From assembly GCA_023053545.1 (NCBI GenBank), contig JAKZAN010000005.1, forward strand, positions 4,340,001-4,404,000: a stretch of DNA of 64,000 nucleotides, read 5' to 3'. Source of the DNA: Lepidurus packardi. Its lineage: Eukaryota > Arthropoda > Branchiopoda > Notostraca > Triopsidae. Below the pieces are notes generated by a model that saw only the letters and a program-made list of their open reading frames with translations, was not told the DNA's origin and did no database searches. The position numbers were made by a program, and so were the translations under genes. Positions 15,816-25,810 of the stretch are shown here, in pieces (the stretch's first letter is position 1; every line of letters begins with the position of its first letter).

Positions 15816-15845
15816 TTTGATTGTATACTATAGTATACAATCAAA
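15816..15845. repeat. Perfect 30-bp zero-spacer palindrome (P4)
   Basis: The left arm tttgattgtatacta is followed directly by its reverse complement, with centre acta|tagt. It lies 17 bp after P3. Confidence 0.9.
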
Positions 15846-16371
15846 GGACATATATTTTTAGGCAACGTATTTCACGTAGTTGCAAATTTCATTTGCATGA
15901 AAAAGTTGGATATTGGTTGTGCTGTTATAGTAGTAGCTTAAGCTTACTGTCAAAAACTTTTTTCACGAAATTTGCTGGTTTTAACGAAAAGTTGCTCCGC
16001 AATTTTCCATGCTAACCGCCCGTACCGAGCTAAGGTATATGGGAGCCTGAATTATTATATATACATTTGTAGCTCTGAACTAAAGTAAAAGACGGAGAAA
16101 ACCCTTCCTTTTTGTGTGGATTCCCAGGCATTTTACTGGGGGATGGGTAGAATTCTGGTGGTTTTTTGGTGATACTGTGGCCATCTATGGAGCATCCATT
16201 CATAAACTGGCGTCCAGACAACCCTACAAATTCTCGTTGCATAGCTTTATCGGCAGTTCACTGGCATCTTGTTCACATATCCTCATTTGTATAGTAAAGC
16301 TCAATTGTCTTGTTTTTTGATAATAAAGTTAAAAATCTATTGCGATTAAATGCAAATGGCATTCCGCTTTT
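15846..16371. other. Intergenic, NUBP2 3' flank
   Basis: No confident gene. A 70-codon minus-strand frame (16030-16242) starting MQREFVGLSGRQFMNG has fairly protein-like composition, but matches no family I know. It could be transposon-derived. Confidence 0.4.
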
Positions 16372-17524
16372 CTACTGTTCCAAAGGTTTACTTTCTGTCA
16401 GGTTTTTAGCAATTCGCAGAAATATTTGCGCTGTGCCCGAATCAGGAAAAGCTTGCTGGAAATTCTTGCCTTCTTCGAGCATTTGGGTCAACTTAGGATC
16501 TATGGGTATTCGTCCCAAGAAAGGAACATGAGCCATGGAAGCTAGCGATTCGCCTCCACCCGTGGAGAAAATATTTGTGCATTCCTTACATATGTATAAA
16601 TGCATTAGAAATAATCTTCCTAAATATCAAAATGTATAACACTCACGGCGCAATTAGGGCATATAAATCCGCTCATGTTCTCGATTACCCCTAAAATGGG
16701 AATACCCGTTTTTCGGCAAAACGTAAGTTCACGACGTACGTCGCCAACTGCAATGGCTTGTGGTGTTGTGACCAAAACCGCACCGTTCAGAGAGACATTT
16801 CTATAAAGTTACCGGACTGTACTCTTTTTTTCCCATCTTTTAAGCTTTATTACTTTAAATTTTCCATTACAGCGATGTGCTCGTCCGAAGTCCCCGGAGG
16901 TGTGTCGATAATCAGGTAATCGAGATTGTCCCAACACACATCGGTTAAGAATTGCTTGATCATGGCTATTAAAAAAAGTAAAGGTTTTATTTATTATATT
17001 TTTTTTTAAATACCATTTTTCTTTGGGCCTCTCCAAACTACAGCATCATCTGGATTGTTTAAAAGGAAGCCAATCGACATGACAGCGAGCGTTTGGTCTG
17101 CTCCAGCGTAAACGGGGACCCAACTAGAATAATTAAAAAACATTATCGTAGCGATTTAAGCAATTCCTATTTTATTGTAATACCCCTGTGGACATTGATG
17201 TACTGATTGGTTGTGAAGGCCAAACATACGAGGGATACTGGGTCCACATAAATCCACATCCAGGACACCAACCTGGTATAATAATAATAATGCCTTTAAT
17301 TATAGCTATTATGTCAAGTTGATGACGTAGAAACCAACCTTGAAGCCCAACATCTGTAGGGATAGTGCCAACTGGGTACTAACTGTGGACTTCCCAACTC
17401 CCCCTTTGCCAGAAAGGACTAGAATCACATTCTTCACTCCGGGCAAAATAACTACAGAAGCATACATTTAAGTGACATTTCTCTAAAACAAAGAAAGTTT
17501 CAAACCTGCAGTTTCGCTCGGCAT
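16372..17524 (-). CDS. NUBP2: NUBP2/Cfd1, cytosolic iron-sulfur cluster scaffold ATPase
   Basis: P-loop ATPase that, with NUBP1/Nbp35, forms the cytosolic scaffold assembling 4Fe-4S clusters for nuclear and cytosolic proteins. Seven exons (17506-17524, 17339-17451, 17184-17272, 17014-17123, 16854-16965, 16647-16800, 16372-16584) give 269 aa (human NUBP2 271). The short N-terminus MPSETAVILPG precedes [17 protein letters not shown] (Walker A). Then come [49 protein letters not shown] and the C-terminal CPNCAECTNIF motif, whose CxxC cysteines bridge the cluster. It lacks the long Cys-rich N-terminus of NUBP1, which decides the paralogue. The start is 309 bp from the divergent CANT1 start, so the promoter region is shared. 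Confidence 0.95.
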
Positions 17525-17833
17525 CTTCGACGTGCGAAAAAACTCCGATTTCTCACTCTGGAACGCACGCCTAATAACAAGTTACGAACGTTTTCTCTTG
17601 GGTGTCTATTGACCGTTGCTCCTCCCCATTCCTCCTACTTTCCCTTGTGTCCGCCTCTTTGGTCTCACTGCCACGTAATCTTTGTACACATTCTTCACGT
17701 GTGCTGTCTGGGGCAACTCTTTTCGCGGCAAACCGGTAATATAATTTTATCTTTCCCTATTACGAGTGATAAGCAAATTGCCCTTTGTCGTCTTCCTTCT
17801 CAGGCTGCACAAGTTGTATAGGAAGGCTTCCAA

Positions 17834-19391
17834 ATGCCCCTTACTACAAGAAGTGCATCCACCTCTTTACTCATCGGACTAGATGATGTTTCTTCCAGCC
17901 AAACCATGAAAGATTGGCGGCAAGCTATACAGATTCCAACCTCATACCGTATTGGCAATAGCACCGTTCGTTTGCAATCCAATTTCATAGTGGCAGTTGT
18001 TATTGTCGGTATCGTTACTCTGTTAGCTTTCTACACTTCCTCGGGATACAAAACCGCGTTTAAAGAACCTTACCAAATACAACGGATCCCCGAAGAAGGT
18101 GACCATGGTCATCGTCACTACTTCAACGGCGTACTAGCTCCCCAGATCAGAAATTCCACCTATAATTCCACCTACCCTTTAACCCAGCCTGTGAGAACAG
18201 ACAAAGGTCTGCGCTACAGAATTGCCATTATTGCTGACTTGGATACGGCTTCCAAGAGTACTAGCGAAGATAATACCTGGCTCAGTTATCTCAAAAGTGG
18301 AAATCTTATTGTTGACGTGGACAACTTGAAAGTATATTCTCTCAAATCGTAGTTTATTAAACAAGCGTAGTTTAGTAAACAGTAATAGATCGGTTCTTCT
18401 TGTAGGTTTCCTTGGAATGGGACAAAGATGAACCTGTATCTTTGAAGACAACCTTAGCCCAAGGCGGTCGAGGAATGGAACTTTCAGAACTTATAGTATT
18501 CAATGGGAAGTTGTATTCATTGGATGATCGTACGGGTGTCATCTACCAGATTGAGGGTAGAAAAGCTTGGCCTTGGGTTATTCTACCTGACGGACCAGGC
18601 AAAGCTCCGAAAGGTGAATTCCAAAAAGTAAAATAATCTCTTTCAAGACTTCCTATATTAATTTTTTCTTAGGATTCAAAAGCGAATGGGCGGCAGTACG
18701 AGATGGATTATTATACGTTGGAGGCTTGGGCAAAGCCTGGACTACAGCTACGGGCGAACTAGTCAATTTACATCCGCAGTTTGTGAAAACCATTACTCCC
18801 AATGGGGAAGTACAGCATCATGATTGGCATGACCGCTACGATACCTTGTCTAGGGCAGTTAGCATAGAATTCCCTGGTAAATCGCGTATTGCTTCGCAGT
18901 CATATTTGGGTGTCTTTAACACTATCCTTGGTTTACATCAGGTTATTTGATTCACGAATCCGCAGCTTGGAGCAACGTACATAAAAAGTGGTTTTTCTTG
19001 CCCAGGCGAGAAAGCAAGGAACGCTACGATGAAAAAATAGACGAGAAACGGGGAAGTAACTTGATGCTAATGGCTGATAGTGATTTTAAGCATGTTGAGG
19101 TACGGTATCAGTTTTTTTTAAGAAAAAGAAAAGGATTTTCTGCCTGGAAGTTAATTTCAAATTTGTTGACTTTCGTAGGCTCGTCGAGTTGGCGACGTCA
19201 TTCCGACACATGGTTTTTCCAGTTTCAAGTTCATTCCCGGTACCAAAGACCGTTTCCTAATTGCGCTTAAATCCGAAGAAATTGAAGGGAAAACGGCGAC
19301 GTATATCATGGCCTTTACAATCGATGGAACTATTCTCATGCCTGAGACATTGGTAGGTGACTGGAAATACGAAGGTATCGAGTTTGTGTGA
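17834..19391 (+). CDS. CANT1: CANT1, calcium-activated nucleotidase (apyrase)
   Basis: Ca2+-dependent nucleoside diphosphatase (UDP/GDP) of the ER/Golgi lumen, supporting proteoglycan glycosylation in vertebrates; the same fold gives secreted apyrases in blood-feeding arthropods. Five exons (17834-18331, 18406-18613, 18673-18876, 18942-19099, 19179-19391) give 426 aa (human 401). A type II membrane anchor lies near residues 52-70 ([17 protein letters not shown]). The five-blade propeller core follows: [84 protein letters not shown] and the terminal KYEGIEFV. The intact anchor argues for the Golgi enzyme over a salivary secreted form. Its 3' end faces ATAD5, 159 bp away. Confidence 0.95.
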
Positions 19392-19550
19392 TACTTGTAG
19401 AAAAAGATGTTTTACTATTGAACTGCCCGCGATCGTTTTAATACTGCGAAAGATTGCCTCTTTGGGACGCAAAAAATACACATTATTTATAAAACTATCT
19501 GTAAACACTTGTATTTGTGCCAAAACCAGTGAATTGTCATTTGATACACA

Positions 19551-22500
19551 TTAAAAGTAAAGTGTTTGTGAGCTTAACGAGGACAATTTTGCACTGCAAG
19601 AAGGCAAATAATGTATAAATCTTTGCGCTCGACGACTATGCGTCATTGCTTCGCGTCTTCGGCACTCTTCTAATTTGCAAATCGTTCGCAGCGTGGGTAA
19701 AACGTCCAAGTTACACGCATTTCTTGATAAAATTAATCCAGGGGAAACAAGATCCAATAATTCTTCATCAACATCGTTCCTTTGCATACTGTTAGTTAGA
19801 TTCCCTAGCTGTACTGTTTGGAAACGTTGGGATAAATCACAGTTGATCATTTCTGCGCTTAATTCTTTGGCTAAACTGACATATACTGAGTCTCGCCAAT
19901 AAGGAATATCCGAAACTTCTAGCAAGCTCAAATCTGACAGACCACGAGTAGCAGTTTGCAGCAATTCAAACTGTAACTGTTCCTCTGTACTAAGTTTTGA
20001 AACGGTCAGCTTATTTTCACTATTTTTCGGCTCCATAACTTTGTCGGGAACCACTCGAGAATCAGATTGGTCATCAAATGTACCCAAGTCTAATATTCGA
20101 CTAAATTTCCGAGGCTCGCTAGCAAGGGGCGTATACGGAGGTTTGATCCAGGTTTCCAAGCCAAAAAGGCTTGCTAAGCACGGTGAAATGTTCGTTAGAT
20201 TCGGTTCAGTCCTCAAATCCAGTGAAATGATTTCTGGTTTCCAACTGGAATCGCAGTCTTCCTTTACCGAAAAAACAAGATCCTTCTGCAATGTATCTTC
20301 GCTCTCTGACAGCACCTGTTGCTTCAACTTGGTAAGTTTGAACGTTTTGATCCCTTTTTTTTTGTTCGGAGCAGATTTCTGCACTTCAAGCTTGAATTGG
20401 CATACGAAACTCCGTAACGGTCTGACGTAGTACTGCAAGTGTAGCAGGCATTTTCTTAAGTCGCACTCCCAATTGATACACAAGGTTCTAAGTTCCTGGA
20501 TTTGTAATGCGACGCCTTCCACAAAGCACACATTCCACAGAAATGATGCTAAAAAATGCACTGAAATTAGAATTTTTGTAATGAATATATAAACCGAATT
20601 ACGTTTACCTAATAGAACTGGACTTGGGGTACAAAAATGAACATGCCTAAAATCGCCTTTAAGTTTGCTAAAACAGGAGTTGATCAAATGGTCACTTCTG
20701 GAGGTAGTGGTCAGAATGATGGGCCTTTTGCTGGATGCCATAAACGAGGACAACGCAGTCCAGAAACCTTCGTCTTCCTCTTCAAAGGTAACATCCACCT
20801 AGGCAAAATATGGTATTAAAATATATTAAATTTGTCTCTTTTTAAAGAATACGTCTTCAAATAGGAGTAGCGTTAAGGCATCCTTTTCTGACTGCACTAC
20901 ATCAATGAGCTGTCCTTCTCTTTGTAGTCTATGGGACTGGGTGGCTTCCTGCATTTTGGCTAAGATGCTTTTCTGATTCCGGCGCGAAGAGGCATTAATT
21001 TCCAAGACAGTGAAACCCAAAGTTTCCGCTAAGGCATACACACTAACTGATTTGCCCACCCCCGAAGGTCCAGATATCAGAAATGTATTGCAGTTTTCAT
21101 CGACAATGGGCGACGGGCTCCCGGTACAGTCGTCGAAATCGGAATTGCTATTAGATCTGTGTCTCTTGCGATGCCGAGGTTGTCTTTCTTCGGGATTTAG
21201 CCAGTTCTTAAGCCAAGTTTCAAGACGTTTTAAAGAGGGTTGTCCTAAGACTTCCTGGGTGGAACGAGGGCGGTATTTTTCGGTCCAAAGTTGGTCTGGC
21301 TTTTTATATTTTTCCAGAACAGTGAAGAAAACTAAATAGATGGGCAAATCAGGGTGCTCCGTGCTAAACTGGGTTAAAAATTGCTGACATGTGGTATAGG
21401 AAACAGCTTCAAGAGAGCCGCCAGGAACTTTCTTGACTCTTTCAGACAAACAGGGCGTAACTAAAGGGAAACTAAAAGTTTTGGGCTTCGCAATCGTAAC
21501 GGAGTCTAGTGCAGGTTTTAAATACAGGTTGAGAAATTTTGGGTAAGGTAAATTCCACATGGGATCGGCAATGATTTGCTTCACATGACTAATATGCGGA
21601 AATAATGGCCCTTCCTGAATCTCTTGGCTAAGAAAAGGAGAAGACAAGAAATTAATGAAATAAATAAAAACTTGCTTAAGTTAACTGCTAGTCATGTATG
21701 TTACCTGTTGATGATTTCTTGTTGAATTTTTACTATTTCAGGTAAACCGCTCATCAAGAACTTTCTCTTGGCTTCGTTTTGTTGGACTCCCAGAGCTTTT
21801 CGTCTAGCAAGTTCGGCCTTATTTGAACGGGAAAATATAGACGCCATTGTCTTCTCTAGAAGCTTACAGGGTTATCTGTATGTGACAAGGATATCGGATG
21901 TTATACTTTTCCCATTAGAATCAACTTCCACAATTTCGTCGCTTTCATTCTCCAGAGTCTTGATTTTCGTTCGGCTCTTCCTCTTTCTTACAACAATATT
22001 TTCCTCATCTTCAGAACTGGGATTTGATTCCACAGTTATTTTACGGGATGCTATGCGGGAGCTTCGCCTCCGATTCTCAACTGTACATTCGCTAGGTTCA
22101 ACTTCCATGGAAAATGCGGTGTCCAAGATCTCCTCACCTGAAAGACCACAAATATCTTTACAAAACATTTAGTCCTCTGACCCCATGTTCACAGTTGTGA
22201 TGCAATAAAACATTCAGAGATCAAGGTGCTGAAGTCATGGTTGTCTTAGGTAGCCGAAACGCAATTTGGTCTCAAGGCTTTAACTCAAAGACCCTCACTC
22301 AAGCGCTTCCCCGTTTATCATCACCAGAAAAATAAAACAGAAGATAAAAAAGGTATTCTAATAGAATAGAAAATGATAGAATACTTGAGTCTGTCGCTTG
22401 TGGCGCTTCAATTATGACTTCTTGTTCACTATCTGAGCCTACGAGAAAGGCAATTAGGAATGCATTGAACTTTGAAAATGTCGGACCTTACTTGAAGCTG

Positions 22501-23380
22501 AGCCAGGAGATTGACTCTCTTCACGCAGCTGAATACGTAAGGAAAATGCAGGTTTAAGGCCTTTTTTCGCGGGTGCTATTGTCGGACTGGGCTGAGGATT
22601 TTGTCCCTCATTGCTTAAACCGGTAACCCGTTGTTCACGATGTGCAAAAAAAAGGCGGGTCTGTTTCGTTTTCTTAACTGTTGGTTCCGAGACTGATAAG
22701 ATGTCGATTGAACTTTTAGGTTTTGTTTCTACTGATCTCACTTGGAACCCCACCAGAGGGCTTGGCTCCAAGATTTCTGAGGAAACTAGCTCAATAGAAT
22801 CGGTTTCTTTGTCGTTCAAACACCGGGAACGCGGTTTTCTTAGTTTGGGGCGCTTGTTACGACCGTCTGAAGAATGCGACTGTGTTTTGCCTGGCGAGCC
22901 GTGTATCAAAACTTCTACTTCGACGCTCTTGCTCTGGGGTTGTTTGGTGGGGAATTTGTTAACGGGTATTAAGAATTTATCTAAACGATTCTTTTGCGTC
23001 AGCTTAGGCTGTGTGATTATGTGCTCTTCTTCGGAATTTTCTTGGCCATCTGTTCCCTCGGAATCAGAAGAAGGGGGTTTTCTAGCCTTTCTTTTCTTGC
23101 CTTTTCCCGCGTTCACCTTTAAGTCAGGCTCAGACGTAGTTTCAGCTGGAGTCACTTGCTTTTTCCTACCTTCCAGTAGGGCTGTGAATGCATTTCTGGC
23201 TTGGTTTACTGCAATTCCACCTTTAAAAATGTCACAAGAAAAGCACAATTAAAGTTATAAATATAAGTTATAAATTGTTATACATCTTTGTTTTTTTTTC
23301 ACGAATTCCCCAAAAGTGTTACCATCTTTAGTGCTCTGGCGCAATTTTCCATTTTCCGCGTGTTTCTTGTCACAAGACAT
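19551..23380 (-). CDS. ATAD5: ATAD5/Elg1, PCNA-unloading AAA+ ATPase
   Basis: Large subunit of the Elg1-type RFC-like complex, which unloads PCNA after replication and helps its deubiquitination. Eight exons (23323-23380, 22492-23220, 22385-22438, 21907-22137, 21705-21855, 20853-21627, 20609-20798, 19551-20548) close to 1,061 aa. The N-terminal third is charged and disordered, rich in SDSE, KRK and proline. The conserved part starts AKRKFLMSGLPEIV and PLFPHI, then LWTEKYRPRSTQEVLG. The AAA+ core has Walker A GPSGVGKSVSVYALAE, NASSRRNQKSILAKMQEATQ, Walker B LLLFEDVDVTFEEDE-like, and sensor 1 PIILTTTS. The RFC-like C-terminal domain follows. An in-frame upstream methionine at about 23482 is possible; I chose 23380. 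Confidence 0.92.
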
Positions 23381-23850
23381 GGTTAATGGAAAGGCCCAAA
23401 ACAAAGAATGCTTTCTTTGAGTGTCTGTTATAGCGCGGGAACTTACAGCAACTGCTAAAGCAACTCGTACTGGGGATAGCATTTCTTAAGGCTTCCTGAA
23501 GGTGGCAGCGCCAATCGATTTTAGGACACAAAGAAAAAGGAAGGCACTTAGAGACAAAAAGGCGCGAACTCAAAAGGAATTTATTACTTTTATTATAATA
23601 AAAAAGTATAATAAATATCGCAGATATTTAGTCATTGTAATCCTTATTATGAGCAATAGTGTATTATATTAATCCGCCGCTAGATGTCTCCGGCCATTGT
23701 TAGTCGTGGGACCAACAGGTTCTCCAGTTTCGGAACTCGGAGATAAAATTGACACTAGTGTGTATTATTGTTGCAAAACGTTCTCCGGAAAAAGAATGAC
23801 AAATGGGTGTAACTCGAGTTGAAAATTGTTGTTGGATTGGAAATGAATTA

Positions 23851-23954
23851 GTTTAGGTTAGGATAGGATAGGTTAGGATAGGTTAGGTTAGCTTAGGTTA
23901 GGTTAGAGGTTAGGTTATAGGTTTGCTTAGGTTAGATTAGGTAGGTTAGGTTAA
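23851..23954. repeat. Degenerate TTAGG-like array
   Basis: About 100 bp made of GGTTA, GGATA and GGTTAGCTTA-type units on the plus strand. TTAGG is the ancestral arthropod telomere unit. Here it is interstitial and imperfect, so it may be simple drift, a scar of telomerase action at a break, or part of a retroelement. Confidence 0.7.
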
Positions 23955-23990
23955 CGATTCTCATCAACGAAAGTTGATGAGAAACGTTAA
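23951..23990. repeat. Hairpin with GAAA loop
   Basis: The arms ttctcatcaac and gttgatgagaa pair perfectly around a GAAA tetraloop. An A-A mismatch follows, then six further pairs (ttaacg with cgttaa). It directly abuts the TTAGG-like array. Confidence 0.75.
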
Positions 23991-24279
23991 AACTTGCACT
24001 TTCACTCCACCAGCTGAAAAAAATAAAAATTCATTGTTAGACAGTGACACACTAGTGTAAATTTTTAACTCCGGGATACATTACGTACGTTGGTAACTAA
24101 ATCCGGAGAACGTGTTGTCCAAATCTTGTTTCAAATCGTGTTTCAAATGTTCCAAATGGTCCGAGGCGTATGGGGGCAAAAGAACACCCCCTATACATTC
24201 ACTCGGTTCCTTTGCAACTGACTGACCTTCCGCCCGCAACGCCAAGATAGCTTATCTAGGGTATGATTAGAACGACCCA

Positions 24280-24330
24280 AGCCAAAACGACATTTTGGTA
24301 GAGGGACGTTTGGTTGAGGTCGTTTTGGCT
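24280..24330. repeat. Inverted repeat of agccaaaacgac
   Basis: agccaaaacgac (24280-24291) pairs exactly with gtcgttttggct (24319-24330). Further gaggtcgttttg copies follow to about 24350. It is probably the end of a small transposon or a decayed satellite. Confidence 0.6.
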
Positions 24331-24675
24331 GAGGTCGTTTTGACTAAGGTCGGAACCAAACATTAGTGCATATGTTTATAAGTAAAAATTTAAAATGCGT
24401 TTAGTTATTTAAGTGAAATATTGTCTAACACAGTGTTTAAATACTCAACCATAAAAGACCATGCTTTTTCCGTAAATTATATTTAGTTTCTTGAACTACA
24501 AAAATGAACAAGAATTTTGATATTATATTAGTGAAAAGGATTCGTAACATTTGAAGGAGGTTCTTATATTTGGGTTATACTTGTATTATGGAAGCCAACC
24601 AGCGAGCTGGTAGGTCAAACACCAACTCCCTTAGGTATATTATATAGGCTGCAACGCCAGTTATTAACAGACGGC

Positions 24676-24697
24676 GGGGGGGGGGGGGGGGGGGGGG
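24676..24697. repeat. Homopolymer G run
   Basis: Twenty-two consecutive G on the plus strand. The length is prone to sequencing error, and the minus strand could be a C-rich i-motif. Confidence 0.9.
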
Positions 24698-24745
24698 TTG
24701 ATAGTCTGGTCATAAACATAACAGAGATGCTTGATGTGACTATAT

Positions 24746-25810
24746 CTATGTCCAGTACTGCTCCGATCCAACATCAACGCAATCGCTAAATCTCACAGTA
24801 TGGGAACTACCATCATTAAAGGCAAATACAACTTGTTCATTAGCATCAATAGGTCTACCAACGTCAAAGGCATAATAAGGATTATCTCCCCTGTGACCCC
24901 CTGCCTGCCCATTCAGGGTGGCTCCGGTAACGATCTTCTCGTTGGTGTTGAGGAGTCCGATATTCCTGTAGTAAGCATTGTTGGTCCCAGTTCCGGGCTT
25001 GTAGAAACACCGGTAACTTCCTCCAGCCAGAGGGTTCTTGTTGGTCATTCGGACTTGGCACCAGGCCTGTCCAGGGGGTTGGTTGTTGGTAGCGGTTGGC
25101 CTGAAAGGAATATTTATTATACATACTTTCATAATATAAAAATTGACCAAATTCAGGCGTCTTGAAAGGCTGGTCTTCACAGAGTCCACAGTTCAAAGTG
25201 CCAAGCACGTATGTGTTCTATGATATTCAATGGAAATTACTTACCAAGTATTCCGGGAATAGAGATCAAGGCCTCCTCCATAGTTTGAATTAGTGATGAT
25301 GATGTCAAGTGAACCGTGTCCACAGTCAATATTTAAGACGTGGCCACACAGATCAGGCTTAAACTTCAGGTGTCCCAGCTCCGCAATGTTACCAAGAGCA
25401 AAGGGGTTTGTAACTGCATAGCTCGCGGCCGGCAAAGCACAGGCGTCTCCACCTCCATTTTCATGCCGGGTAGCCAGGACATTAGAAAGAGTTCCAACAG
25501 AAGGAGACTGTGTGGATATTGACATTACTCCACAAACCATACTAGAATCCCCCGTGTCACGTGCATCGTTCTGCGATGCCCCGGTGTTTTTCATCCAACA
25601 TGTCCCGCCATTGTACGACGTCCAAGAGAAATGGGTACAACCGGAGGTTCGAGCACAAGTCCCGCCGCAATCGTATGATGAAACCCTGGCGTTAGTGAAG
25701 TCGCCACCATAGAAGTCGCATCCGAGCGCCCAGTTGTTGCCATTCCAGTTTACGCTGTGGACATGAGATATTCCGAAGAAAAGTAGCAAGGTGGCGAATT
25801 TCAAATCCAT
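24746..25810 (-). CDS. Secreted PAN/apple protein with barwin-like (double-psi beta-barrel) region
   Basis: Two exons (25245-25810, 24746-25100) join in phase to 306 aa. The signal peptide MDLKFATLLLFFGISHVHS has a clear hydrophobic core. Residues ~25-95 form a PAN/apple-like module with even cysteine spacing (ALGCDFYGG, CGGTCARTSGCTHFSW, GGTCWMKN, MVCGV). A second region follows: CGHVLNIDCGHGSLDIIITN, then GGGLDLYSRNTW. Its CG...C...D/N...GGLDL pattern resembles expansin, GH45 and barwin folds. The C-terminal region has WCQVRMTNKNPLAGGSY and FYKPGTGTNNAYYRNIG. It probably binds carbohydrate outside the cell (inference). I see no clear catalytic aspartate pair. The alternative is a lectin-like protein of unknown role. 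Confidence 0.75.

Larger units (their letters stand above)
23381..24745. other. Gene-free, repeat-containing stretch
   Basis: No coding signal. It holds a TTAGG-rich tract, an adjoining hairpin, an inverted repeat of ccaaaacgac units near 24280-24330, and a G22 run; each is listed separately. Confidence 0.6.

Noticed and set aside
15398-15845. Palindromes as Rho-independent-type terminators or histone stem-loops
   Set aside because: Zero loop length, no adjacent gene end and arms unlike the histone stem-loop.
24800-25165. 121-codon plus-strand frame
   Set aside because: Shadow of the secreted PAN protein exons.
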